Part shown: positions 32,245 through 40,881 of the stretch, piece by piece | How positions within the stretch are numbered: position 1 is the first letter of the stretch | Layout: each line of letters opens with the position of its first letter | Origin: Gemmatimonadota bacterium | GTDB taxonomy: Bacteria; Latescibacterota; UBA2968 | Assembly: GCA_002714465.1 (NCBI GenBank) | Contig: PAXL01000025.1 | Location: 1-45,294, forward strand | Direction of reading: 5' to 3' | DNA: 45,294 bases | Position numbers and translations under genes: made by a program | Notes under the pieces: generated by a model | Databases searched by the model: none | Seen by the model: only the letters and a program-made list of their open reading frames with translations | Told to the model about the DNA's origin: nothing

Positions 32245-34356
32245 CTACCCTGGATCGATCGAGTAGCACTCCATAGCCGTGTTGCCAGGCGTACGAAATA
32301 TCCATCCGCCCATCGCTACGTCCGGAACATTCCGGAAGTCATTCCGCACGAGAAAGATCTGGGGTATACCTCCAACTGTCCCGATTACCCACAGGTTCTT
32401 CTGATTCAGTTCGAGAATTTCTTTATATAGCTCTACCTGGCGTGCTTCACTCGGTGTCCGCTCGATCTCGCGATAGAGCTCAATGCACCTCAAGATATCC
32501 GGCGGCGGCTTCTCACCCCGCTTGCCGTCTGTCCTGAACCATCTCGCGTAGTCGATCGCGTGAATCGACTCGTCGCTGAACGGAACGTGAAAGCGCGGAT
32601 CAACCAGCGGGGACTGACCGTTCCCAGCGCCCCAGATAGCGCCATCGTGGAGCAATCCCTTTTTCCGTTCATAGAACAGCTGGCGGGCTTCTTCCTTAAT
32701 CTCCGTTCGCACACCTACTGCCGTCCAGTAGCCCGAGACCAACTCGAGCACCCTGTTGTCGAGGGAGGTCGTCTCGAGCCTAATCACAATCGGATCGCCG
32801 TCCGGGCGAAGCCGGTGGCCACTTTTGTCCTTCGCGGCCAGCCCCATTTCGTCGAGAAGCTGGTTTGCCAGTACTGGATTGTATTTGAGGTAGGCTCGCT
32901 CAAACGACTCCGAATAGTAAGGAGAGGTCGGCAAAGGCGCTACCTGCCTCGGTTCGGCTAGACCGAAATAGTCCGCTTCGCTCAACTCATTCCGATTTAT
33001 CGCGTGAGACAATGCGATCCTGAACCGTCGGTCGTGTATGATCTTCTTCATAACCGGATCAGCGTGGTTCAGGTTCAAGGCAATCGCGTGAGACCCCATT
33101 CCCGGGTTGATCCAGTGCACGACACGATAGCCTCCCTTATTTCGGCCTTCCATGAAGAGCGGGTAGTTCTGATAGCTGAGGTGTCTACCCTGCATCCCCA
33201 TTTCGCCGTTGATAGCTTTGAAATTGATCGTCTCAGCATCGTAGATCTCGAAGGTCATGCGATCGATATAGGGAAGCTGGTTCCCTTCGGGGTCGACCTT
33301 CCAGTAGTAGGGATTGCGGACAAGAACGGCAGGCCTAGCCGGCGGTGGGTCCTTAAGTACCCAAGGCCAAAGCCTGGGCGTCTCAATCGTGCGCCAACCC
33401 CAGACGTCATTGAACAGTTTAGTCCAGAGATCGAACCCACGCTCTTCCGTCATCCGCTCGAGATTTTCCATCGACGTGTAGCGCGGATGGTAGTTCTTCA
33501 TGAAGTGCTTCGCGTGCCGCACCATCTCGTAGCCCCGACCTGAGGCGAGTGCCTTGAGAAAAAGTCCGTTTGGAGAGGCGAACCGGAACCGAACTGTGTA
33601 GTCGTCGAGCTTCTCGAAGGTGAGGGCCTTGCCATCCCGTTTGAAATCGCGCGCGATGACAGGGGTGATGTCTTTGTTTGATAACACGTCCTGGTGCCAG
33701 AACTCGATATCCTCGGCTGTAAAGGGATGCCCGTCGGACCAGCGCACGCCCTTCCGCAACCAGAAGGTGAACGTCTTCGCGTTATCCTCGACAGTCCATC
33801 GGACCGCGAGGTTGGGCACGACCGTATTCCCCATCGGACCCCAACGCACTAGACCGTCATAAGCGAAACGAGCTTCCAGAATACCAATATCCTTCGGTCC
33901 GTTAGATAGACGCGGCCACGTCCCGCCATACGGTCCGTTCTGCTCCGGAGGCACGATCACCAACGGATCTTGCGGCAGACGCTCACTGACGGGAGGCAGA
34001 TCACCGCGCGCAACAAGCTCAGTCAACATAGGGGACTCGTTGAACGCTCTACCCTTCGATACCGGCCATTCCGCAACTCTGTGAGCACCCACTGGCTGGC
34101 GGGTGCTCACGAGAGCGACAGCAGGCTTGGCAGGCGACAGCGGCGCAACGGAAGCCATCCCGACCTCCTCCGTCTTTACCAGAGACGACAACACGCTCTG
34201 GAACGCCGTCGCCTCCTCGATCGCCTTCGGATCGCGCGGTGACAGATGCCAGGTCATGCTCCCCAAGACCTCGACCAGCGTCCCAAAAACAAGAAACACA
34301 CCGATCAGTCCACCGAGGACTCGCAATCTTGTACCTGTTTTCCTGGATAGAGTCAT
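32245..34356 (-). CDS. ABC transporter family-5 substrate-binding protein, long form (paralogue 1)
   Basis: A 703-aa extracytoplasmic receptor. A single N-terminal TM helix ('VLGGLIGVFLVFGTLVEVLG') without a lipobox cysteine suggests a membrane-tethered form. The SBP_bac_5 body has 'GPYGGTWPRL', 'TFTFWLRKGVRWSDGHPFT', 'NPYYWKVDPEGNQLPYIDR' and 'RRFRIALSHAINRNE'. It is longer than OppA (~540 aa). The start was set at ATG 34356, 4 nt after the paralogue 2 stop, because the TM helix follows directly; ATG 34458 would lie inside that gene. It shares clear homology along its whole length with the next two genes. Confidence 0.9.
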   Translation of the reverse strand: MTLSRKTGTRLRVLGGLIGVFLVFGTLVEVLGSMTWHLSPRDPKAIEEATAFQSVLSSLVKTEEVGMASVAPLSPAKPAVALVSTRQPVGAHRVAEWPVSKGRAFNESPMLTELVARGDLPPVSERLPQDPLVIVPPEQNGPYGGTWPRLSNGPKDIGILEARFAYDGLVRWGPMGNTVVPNLAVRWTVEDNAKTFTFWLRKGVRWSDGHPFTAEDIEFWHQDVLSNKDITPVIARDFKRDGKALTFEKLDDYTVRFRFASPNGLFLKALASGRGYEMVRHAKHFMKNYHPRYTSMENLERMTEERGFDLWTKLFNDVWGWRTIETPRLWPWVLKDPPPARPAVLVRNPYYWKVDPEGNQLPYIDRMTFEIYDAETINFKAINGEMGMQGRHLSYQNYPLFMEGRNKGGYRVVHWINPGMGSHAIALNLNHADPVMKKIIHDRRFRIALSHAINRNELSEADYFGLAEPRQVAPLPTSPYYSESFERAYLKYNPVLANQLLDEMGLAAKDKSGHRLRPDGDPIVIRLETTSLDNRVLELVSGYWTAVGVRTEIKEEARQLFYERKKGLLHDGAIWGAGNGQSPLVDPRFHVPFSDESIHAIDYARWFRTDGKRGEKPPPDILRCIELYREIERTPSEARQVELYKEILELNQKNLWVIGTVGGIPQIFLVRNDFRNVPDVAMGGWIFRTPGNTAMECYSIDPG

Positions 34357-34360
34357 AGGC

Positions 34361-36529
34361 CTACCCGTCACCACCGCGCTTGCTCTTGCCCGGGTCAATC
34401 GCATAGCACTCGACCGCTGTGTTTCCCGGCGTCCTGAAGGACCACCCGGCAAGCGCAACGTCCGGAACGTTCACGAATGTGTCCTTAACCAGAAAGATGG
34501 AAGGCGTCTGCCCCACAATACCAATCACCCAAAGGTTCTTCTCGTTCAGGTCGAGAACCTCCTTCATCAGCCGCTTCTGCCCCTCCTCTTCCTGGGTGAT
34601 CTCTGCTTTTCTGTAGAGTTCCATTACCCTGAGAAGATCTCCCTTCGGTTCTTCTCCCTGACGTCCGCCGGTCCTGAACCATCTGGCATAGTTCTGCGCC
34701 TGGATGGAACTGTCGTTCCACGGTACCAGCCACCGCGGATCGAGCGTAGGGATAAACTCATCAGCACCACCCCACGTTGCGAAGTCGTGGTTCATCGCCT
34801 TCTGATTCTCCCAAAAAAGCTGACGCGCCTTCTCCTTAATTTCAGTCTTCACTCCAACAGCGGTCCAGTCGGCGGCCACAAGCTCGAGCGCACGGTTGTT
34901 TAGCGCCGTCGTCTCGATGTAGACGCTCAGCGGCTCACCGTCTGGCCTCAGACGAATCCCCTGCGCGTTCCGCTCCTCAAGACCGACCTTGTCCAGCAGC
35001 TTGTTCGCATACTCGGGATCATACCGAGTATGTGCCTTCTCGAATGACTCGCTGTAATACTCGGACATTGGAGGCGGCGCGACCTGTCTCGGTGTGCCGA
35101 TCCCGAAATACGCAATCTCGTTTATCGCATCGCGGTTCATCGCGTGCGAAAGCGCGATCCGGAACCGCCGATCCTCGATGATCGGTCGCAGCACAGGATC
35201 CTTGTGGTTGAGGTTTGGTGCGACCAACAGCGATCCACCACTCCCTGTGATCCATTGCACGACCCGGTAGCCACTTTTTTTCGAGTTTTCCATGAACAAC
35301 GGAAAATTGCCAAACAAGAGATGCCGGCCCTGCATCCCCATCTCCCCGTTGATCGCCTTAAAGTTTATCGTCTCGGCGTCGAACACTTCGAAGGTCATAC
35401 GATCAATGTAGGGAAGCTGATTGCCTTCGGGATCGACCTTCCAGTAATAGGGATTCCGGGTAAGCACGGCTGGACGTGCCGGGGGTGGTTCAGAAATGAT
35501 CCAGGGCCATATCCGTGGCAGGTCTACGTTTCGCCACTCTCGAAGCGTGCCGAAGTACCTCGACCAGTGATCAAAGCTGTTCGCTCTTGCCAGGGAATCA
35601 ACATATGCCAGACCGACATACTTCGGGAGAAATCGCTTGAGATAGTGTGCCGGCTCCCGTGTGCATTCGATCCCGCGACCGGAAGCGAGTGCTTTCAGGA
35701 AAAGACCGTGAGGCTCTTTGAACCGGAAACGGAAGACCGTCTCGCTGACCTTCTCCACCTCTACAGGCTCACCACCTCTCTTCCACTCCCGGATAACGAC
35801 AGGTGTAATCTCCTTGTTGAGGAGAATATCGTTCCGCCAGAAGACGATATCGTCCGACGTATACGGGTGTCCATCGCTCCAGCGCATACCTTCGCGTAGC
35901 CAGAACGTGAACACGCGCCCCCCCTCGGAGACCTCCCACTTTCGCGCAACATTCGGGAGGATCTCTTTGCCCGTCGGTCCCCATCTGACAAGTCCTTCGT
36001 AGGCGAATCGAGCCTCGACGATGTTGATATCGCGTGGACCTGTACCGAGACGAGCCCACGTCCCACCATAGGGACCGTTCTGATCCGGCGGCACTATCAC
36101 AAGGGGCTCAATTGGAACCCGTTCGGAGACCGATGGAAGCTCACCCGATGAAATTTGATCGGTCAGGAACGGTGAATCCTGGAACTCCTGCGGCCTCTCG
36201 GCCGGCCATTCGCGAACGCTGTGAACCTCACTGAACACTAGGCTGCGCGTCACGTTCAGCGATTCGACACCGCTACCCGGGGCCGTAGCTACACCGCTTT
36301 TTTGAGGGACAACAGGGGAAAGCCCAGCTTCCGGGCTCTGCACAAGCGAACCCAAGGCGGCCTGGAACTGTCCCGCCACCTCAATTGCTGCAGGGTCGCG
36401 CGGTGACAAATGCCAAGTCAGGTTGCCGAGAACTTCGACCATCAGGCCAAAGACGCCGAATATGACTGCGATGCTCAGGAGAAGGCGTTTCTTCATTCGT
36501 CGTGCGAATCCATCAGTTGAATCGTTCAT
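34361..36529 (-). CDS. ABC transporter family-5 substrate-binding protein, long form (paralogue 2)
   Basis: A 722-aa receptor with an N-terminal TM helix ('LLLSIAVIFGVFGLMVEVLG') and no lipobox. Shared blocks with paralogue 1 include 'TWHLSPRDP', 'VIVPPDQNGPYGGTW', 'FTFWLREGMRWSDGHPYT' and the C-terminal 'FRTPGNTAVECYAIDPG'. The start is given as ATG 36529, overlapping the paralogue 3 stop by 17 nt; ATG 36496 (Met12, just before 'KKRLLLS') is an alternative. The regions that differ most between paralogues include those around the expected ligand cleft ('GSGGSLLVAPNLNH' here), suggesting different ligands (inference). Confidence 0.9.
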   Translation of the reverse strand: MNDSTDGFARRMKKRLLLSIAVIFGVFGLMVEVLGNLTWHLSPRDPAAIEVAGQFQAALGSLVQSPEAGLSPVVPQKSGVATAPGSGVESLNVTRSLVFSEVHSVREWPAERPQEFQDSPFLTDQISSGELPSVSERVPIEPLVIVPPDQNGPYGGTWARLGTGPRDINIVEARFAYEGLVRWGPTGKEILPNVARKWEVSEGGRVFTFWLREGMRWSDGHPYTSDDIVFWRNDILLNKEITPVVIREWKRGGEPVEVEKVSETVFRFRFKEPHGLFLKALASGRGIECTREPAHYLKRFLPKYVGLAYVDSLARANSFDHWSRYFGTLREWRNVDLPRIWPWIISEPPPARPAVLTRNPYYWKVDPEGNQLPYIDRMTFEVFDAETINFKAINGEMGMQGRHLLFGNFPLFMENSKKSGYRVVQWITGSGGSLLVAPNLNHKDPVLRPIIEDRRFRIALSHAMNRDAINEIAYFGIGTPRQVAPPPMSEYYSESFEKAHTRYDPEYANKLLDKVGLEERNAQGIRLRPDGEPLSVYIETTALNNRALELVAADWTAVGVKTEIKEKARQLFWENQKAMNHDFATWGGADEFIPTLDPRWLVPWNDSSIQAQNYARWFRTGGRQGEEPKGDLLRVMELYRKAEITQEEEGQKRLMKEVLDLNEKNLWVIGIVGQTPSIFLVKDTFVNVPDVALAGWSFRTPGNTAVECYAIDPGKSKRGGDG

Positions 36530-38603
36530 CTATAGCGTAGCACTCGACGGCCGTATTGCCCGGAAATCGCGGCGACCAGCCGGCAACAGCGACTTCAGGC
36601 ACATTCCGGAAGCTTTTTTTAACAACCCCGATCGTGGGGATGTCACCGACGAGCCCAATCACCCAAAGATGGTGCCTATTGAGGTCTACAATTCCCTCAA
36701 ACAGTCTTAGATGCTCCTTCTCGTCAACCGTTTCCTCAATCTTCCTCAGAAGCCCCATGGCCTTCCTCATCGCAGGAGGCGGCTCGTCGCCCTGCCTACC
36801 CCGACTACTATACCAGATCCCGTATTTCGGGGCGTGGTAGGCCACTAGGTCGATCGGCACAAACCATCTTGGCTCGAGGATTGGCAAATGTTCGTCGCTT
36901 CCGCCCCACACACCAACATCGTGCATGGCACCACGCTTGCGGAAGACCCAGAGCTGCCTGGCCATCTCCTTCACCTGTGCGTCGATTCCGATCGCTCGCC
37001 AATTCTGGGCAACCATCTCGATGATCGACGTGCGTCCTGCAATCGCGGTCACCTCCACATCCAGCTTGAGCGGCCGACCATCCGGAAGCAACCGCGTTCC
37101 CGAGAGATCCCGCTTCGTCAGGCCCATCTCGTCGAGCAGCCGTTTCGATTCGTTTGGATCGTAGGTGGTGTATGCATAGGCGTAGTCGGACGAGTAGTAG
37201 GGTGATGTCGGCGGCGGCGACATCTGGCGCGGCTCGCCCATGCCGAAAAAGCCGACCTCGTTGATCTCCTGCCTGTTGATCGCGTGTGACAGAGCGATCC
37301 GGAACCGTCGATCCGCTATCAACTCACGCATCGCCGGATCCCTGTGGTTGTGGTTAGGGAGAATCACGTTTGTTCCACCCTGCCCACTCGTCCATTCGAA
37401 CACCCGGTATCCGCCACGCTCCTGATTCTCTTTGAAGAGCGGATAATTATTAAACTGGATGTGACGCGACTGCATCCCGAGTTCGCCGTTTATCGCCTTA
37501 AGGTTGATCGTCTCCGGATCATAGATCTCGAAGGTGACCCGATTTATATACGGGAGCTGTCGCCCTTCGGGGTCGACCTTCCAGTAATACGGGTTGCGCT
37601 CGAACACAACCGGTCTTGCCGGTGGCGGCTGAGACATCACCCAGGGCCACAACCGCGGCATCCCAATCGTCCTGTAGTTGCGGACGTCTTCGAAAAGCTT
37701 GTTCCAGTTATCGAACCCGCGCTCGCGTGCGGCCGCTTCGAGTAACTCAAGGGGCTTATGTCGAGGATGATACTGCTTCAGGTAGTGCGCCGGATACTCT
37801 GCCATCTCGTATCCACGGCCGGATGCCAGCCGCATCAGGAACAGACCATTGGGGGCGGCGAATCGGAATCGGATCCGGTAATCGTCAAGTAGATCCAGCT
37901 TCATCATCTCCCCACCCACTCGGTACTCAACCGGCACCACCGGAGTTAGATCCGTGTTCTGAACGACATCATCATACCAGAACAGGATATCGTGTGCCGT
38001 AAAGAGTGACCCGTCCGACCAACGGACGCCTCGTCTTAGCTGAAATGTGAAAGTCCGCCCGCCATCGGTGACCTCCCAACTGACGGCAAGATTCGGAATC
38101 ACTTCTCGTACGAGGGGGTCCCAACGGACAAGCCCGTCATACGCGAAGCGATGGTGGAAGATACCCACGTCCTGCGGCCCGGTGCCGCAACGCCTCCACG
38201 TCCCGCCATACGGACCCATCTGGTCTGGAGGAACGACCACGAGCGGATCGATCGGAAGACGCTCCTCTACCGGTGGGAGGTGTCCAGATTCGCTCAGAGT
38301 CTCAAAAGAGGGTGCTTCGATGAATGCACGTTCACGCTCCACAGGCCACTCGGTAACACGGTGAACCTTAGGCGATAGCTCGACATCGAGCTGCGCGGGG
38401 GCTTGAGTCCGGAGTTCGGGCTGTTGTCTGACAAGGCCAGTGAGGGCGCGGTTCAGTTCTGCTGCTGCTTCCAGAGCGTCACGGTTGGTCGGTGCAAGAT
38501 ACCAAGTAATGTAACCGAGCAATTCGACGAGGATGCCGAAACCAACGAACACGCCAGCGATGAGACCAAGCGTTCTGAGTTTTGAGCGAAGCCAATCCGT
38601 CAT
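36513..38603 (-). CDS. ABC transporter family-5 substrate-binding protein, long form (paralogue 3)
   Basis: A 696-aa receptor with an N-terminal TM helix ('TLGLIAGVFVGFGILVELLG'). 'YLAPTNRD' replaces the 'HLSPRDP' of the other two. Shared blocks: 'VVVPPDQMGPYGGTW', 'FTFQLRRGVRWSDGSLFT', 'NPYYWKVDPEGRQLPYINR' and the C-terminal 'PGNTAVECYAID'. Its ATG overlaps the PLC-like stop as TGATG (1 nt). It is first of the three and seems the most diverged. Confidence 0.9.
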   Translation of the reverse strand: MTDWLRSKLRTLGLIAGVFVGFGILVELLGYITWYLAPTNRDALEAAAELNRALTGLVRQQPELRTQAPAQLDVELSPKVHRVTEWPVERERAFIEAPSFETLSESGHLPPVEERLPIDPLVVVPPDQMGPYGGTWRRCGTGPQDVGIFHHRFAYDGLVRWDPLVREVIPNLAVSWEVTDGGRTFTFQLRRGVRWSDGSLFTAHDILFWYDDVVQNTDLTPVVPVEYRVGGEMMKLDLLDDYRIRFRFAAPNGLFLMRLASGRGYEMAEYPAHYLKQYHPRHKPLELLEAAARERGFDNWNKLFEDVRNYRTIGMPRLWPWVMSQPPPARPVVFERNPYYWKVDPEGRQLPYINRVTFEIYDPETINLKAINGELGMQSRHIQFNNYPLFKENQERGGYRVFEWTSGQGGTNVILPNHNHRDPAMRELIADRRFRIALSHAINRQEINEVGFFGMGEPRQMSPPPTSPYYSSDYAYAYTTYDPNESKRLLDEMGLTKRDLSGTRLLPDGRPLKLDVEVTAIAGRTSIIEMVAQNWRAIGIDAQVKEMARQLWVFRKRGAMHDVGVWGGSDEHLPILEPRWFVPIDLVAYHAPKYGIWYSSRGRQGDEPPPAMRKAMGLLRKIEETVDEKEHLRLFEGIVDLNRHHLWVIGLVGDIPTIGVVKKSFRNVPEVAVAGWSPRFPGNTAVECYAIDERFN

Positions 38604-39355
38604 CAGGTACAGGACATTTTGGAGTAGCCACCATTCACGTATGCCTGGACTTCATCGACCCCCAGCCGCAGGGCAGCTTTCACGAAATCCTCTTTACGTG
38701 CATTATCAAGGAAGTCGGCCGCTTTCTGGCGGTTACGTTCCCATTTCACTTTCGCTTCGACTTCCGGGGTCTTGTCATTGACCAGACGCATAAACCCCTG
38801 CTCTGACGCCCACGGGTCTGCCGTATCCGACCATGGGGCAACGAGATCGAGATACGCCTTGACCTTCTGGCCATCAACGAAACCGACGTTCCAGCTACCA
38901 TCGTAATCGGCCACAGTATCGACGAGGTCGCGATACCCCACATCCATTTCGTCGGCGTGCGACCAGAGTCCTCGGATAATTGGACGCCAATCCTCGACCC
39001 CATGGACCTGATAAGTAACCACATCCCGGAAAGCCTCATCGACAGTGAGGTGTGATATGTAACCGATGACAACGGCGAGATTTCTCTCAGACAGGCTCCC
39101 AGGATCCGAGAGATCCGGATGCGCTTCAAACATTCCGCTGACCGCTTTGCCCCAGGTCTCTTTGCGATCTTCAGAATAGAAATGGGTTCCGAACTTGCCT
39201 AGGCCGGAGAAGTATCTCAGCGCATCTGGAGCCACACTGCCCGCACAAAAAGCCGACAACTCGCGACCAGCGACAGCTGCGACGTCCGGCAACGAAACCT
39301 TGAGTGCGTCGTGGAGCTTGCTGAGGAGTGCGAAGTGACAGCGGCTTCTGGGCAT
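38603..39355 (-). CDS. Zinc-dependent phospholipase C-like domain protein
   Basis: A 250-aa all-helical protein resembling the Zn_dep_PLPC family. Likely metal or active-site residues are His7 ('CHFALL'), Asp44 ('GSVAPDALRYF'), His58 ('GTHFY'), and His102 and Asp106 ('YISHLTVDEAF'). There is no signal peptide, so it is probably cytoplasmic, unlike secreted bacterial PLCs. Bacterial relatives are often annotated 'zinc dependent phospholipase C family' with no proven substrate. It is the first gene after the promoter at 39411-39439 and is coupled to the substrate-binding genes by TGATG, so it belongs to the importer operon. Confidence 0.75.
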   Translation of the reverse strand: MPRSRCHFALLSKLHDALKVSLPDVAAVAGRELSAFCAGSVAPDALRYFSGLGKFGTHFYSEDRKETWGKAVSGMFEAHPDLSDPGSLSERNLAVVIGYISHLTVDEAFRDVVTYQVHGVEDWRPIIRGLWSHADEMDVGYRDLVDTVADYDGSWNVGFVDGQKVKAYLDLVAPWSDTADPWASEQGFMRLVNDKTPEVEAKVKWERNRQKAADFLDNARKEDFVKAALRLGVDEVQAYVNGGYSKMSCT

Positions 39356-39373
39356 TAACTAGGATGGGTATGG

Positions 39374-39404
39374 GTACAAACGAAAAGCGCCCCAATCGAG
39401 GCGC
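39374..39404 (-). terminator. Hairpin with U-rich tail: terminator of the SDR unit or 5' hairpin of the importer mRNA
   Basis: On the minus strand GCGCC (39404-39400) pairs with GGCGC (39391-39387) around a short loop, followed by TTTTCGTTTG. This would end transcription from the upstream SDR genes. However, the promoter at 39411-39439 should start RNA at about 39404, exactly the hairpin's first base. The importer mRNA would then begin with this structure, possibly stabilising it. Confidence 0.6.
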
Positions 39405-39410
39405 GCTCAC

Positions 39411-39439
39411 AAAATAGATGGAAGGCCCGGAGGAGTCAA
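39411..39439 (-). promoter_or_regulatory. Sigma-70-type promoter for the PLC-ABC importer operon
   Basis: Minus-strand TTGACT (39439-39434), 17-bp spacer and TATTTT (39416-39411). The -35 box overlaps the stop codon of the upstream SDR gene (TGA at 39438-39436). Predicted start near 39404, giving a leader of about 49 nt before ATG 39355. Confidence 0.6.
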
Positions 39440-40245
39440 ACACCATGGTGTTTGATCAGTCGATCGAACCTGTCCTTGGGTTTCCAGCCGAGCAATCGCT
39501 CAGCTTTCGACGCGCCGAACTTCCCGTGGGGCAGGTCGGTTGTAATGTCGAATACTTCATAGTTGTTCGGCATCCGGTCTGCCCGAAGCGCATGAGCAAA
39601 AGGTTCCCCTGTGTCTTCCCAAGAAATTGAGAACGGATGAACCCCGCTTCCATCCGCGGAGTCCCCACCGTCCGCAGGTCGAAAAGCACAATACAGGAAC
39701 GTGATCACATCCAGATCGTGACGCTCAGCAAATGTCCGCACGATCTCCCCACCCAGACATTTTGTCAGCGCATACAAGTCGGCTCCCGGATGGAGCGGCG
39801 CCTCGTCGGGGATATCGAAGTCGGGCCAGTAGTCGCCCTCAAACCCTAGTCTGGTGTGCCGGGGACCGGTGTGGATCACCTTCTTGATCCCGCACGCGAC
39901 TGCTGCCTTCATCACGTTGTATGCCCCGACAGTGTTGACCCGAAAGGCAGGTACAAGATCGTGGCGTAGCACGCTGACGTTAATCAGCGCATCCATCCCG
40001 TCAGCGGAGGCAAGGACCTGATCATAGTCGCTTACGTCGACCGTGCGCCATTCGTGCGGAGCATCCGGTATCGAAGGAAGCGGCGCACCAGCGGACTGCG
40101 GCTTCCCCTCTGCCACAACCTCCCTCACGTCCCGGATGTCAGTCAGTCGGAGCGTGTAATCGTTTGTCAAGGCTTTCTGCGCCGCAGCACCGACTGGACC
40201 TCCCGCGCCATAGATACACACATTTCCTGTGTCGATGACTGTCAG
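39436..40245 (-). CDS. NAD-dependent epimerase/dehydratase family protein, probable CTG start
   Basis: A 269-aa extended-SDR protein. The Rossmann strand and loop 'NVCIYGAGGPVGAAAQKAL' lie at 8-26; 'YALTK' (158-162) supplies the catalytic Tyr-Lys pair. The frame has no ATG/TTG at its beginning; GTG 40221 would cut into the first beta-strand. A CTG at 40245 has AGGAGG 6 nt upstream and overlaps the previous gene's stop as CTGA, the same 4-nt pattern seen elsewhere in this window as GTGA. CTG is therefore preferred. It acts on a nucleotide-sugar-like or related substrate; exact reaction unknown. Confidence 0.82.
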   Translation of the reverse strand: MTVIDTGNVCIYGAGGPVGAAAQKALTNDYTLRLTDIRDVREVVAEGKPQSAGAPLPSIPDAPHEWRTVDVSDYDQVLASADGMDALINVSVLRHDLVPAFRVNTVGAYNVMKAAVACGIKKVIHTGPRHTRLGFEGDYWPDFDIPDEAPLHPGADLYALTKCLGGEIVRTFAERHDLDVITFLYCAFRPADGGDSADGSGVHPFSISWEDTGEPFAHALRADRMPNNYEVFDITTDLPHGKFGASKAERLLGWKPKDRFDRLIKHHGV

Positions 40246-40859
40246 GAATTACCTCCTAGCGACAACGCATTTCTTGCAGAGCCAGATGGAAAGCGTTCGC
40301 CTTCACACACGTGGTAGAGGACCGAACGATACCCTTCTGGATCCATCTGGAGAGTTAGTGCGCCCTCAATCGCGTCGACAGCCAACTCCGTTGGCGTTCC
40401 TTTAGGCTGATCGATCTGGCCCAAACGAAGACAGATCGTTTCGACAGGACGCGATCTAGAAAACTCTCGAAAAGTCCGCTCCACCAGCAGCGGCACCAGG
40501 CTCTTCGCATCCGCCTCGGGTCGAGGCCGCCAGGCCTCGTCGATCACATATGTCTCATCGTATTCGTCGAAGAATGCGAGTGAACTGACCAGAACCGCTC
40601 GCTTCGCCTTCTTATCACACGCTGCTTCGAGCACGACGTAAGCACCACGCACCTCACGATCGAGCACATCTTCGTCAGGACCGTCCTTTATAGCCGCGCA
40701 GCTATGGACGACCACCTCCACTCCGCTCACAAACGGCTTCACCGCCTCGGGATCACGCAAATCAATCCCCTCGGACACGACCACATCGTGCTTCGCCTCG
40801 AGCCTATCCAAGGCACTGGCCAAGACCGGATCACCGATCCCAGTCACCCAAATCCGCAT
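40242..40859 (-). CDS. SDR-like (NAD-dependent epimerase family) protein without the catalytic Tyr-Lys
   Basis: A 205-aa protein with an SDR-type fold: 'MRIWVTGIGDPVLASAL' as a degenerate dinucleotide loop, 'VEVVVHSCAAIKD' as strand 4, and 'AKRAVLVSSLAFFD' as strand 5 with the Ser. The expected Y-x3-K helix reads 'LVPLLVERTFREF' instead, so no catalytic pair is present. It is shorter than most extended SDRs. GGAGAGGG precedes ATG 40859. It is coupled to the next SDR gene through CTGA and may form a non-catalytic partner to it (inference). Confidence 0.72.
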   Translation of the reverse strand: MRIWVTGIGDPVLASALDRLEAKHDVVVSEGIDLRDPEAVKPFVSGVEVVVHSCAAIKDGPDEDVLDREVRGAYVVLEAACDKKAKRAVLVSSLAFFDEYDETYVIDEAWRPRPEADAKSLVPLLVERTFREFSRSRPVETICLRLGQIDQPKGTPTELAVDAIEGALTLQMDPEGYRSVLYHVCEGERFPSGSARNALSLGGNS

Positions 40860-40881
40860 CGGTCCCTCTCCTCCTGCCGCT

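Noticed and set aside
35144..35899. 251-aa plus-strand frame
   Set aside because: Antisense of receptor paralogue 2, with no recognisable domain.
32245..38603. Triple receptor array as an assembly duplication
   Set aside because: The three copies differ substantially in amino-acid sequence and length, so they are old paralogues rather than a copying artefact.
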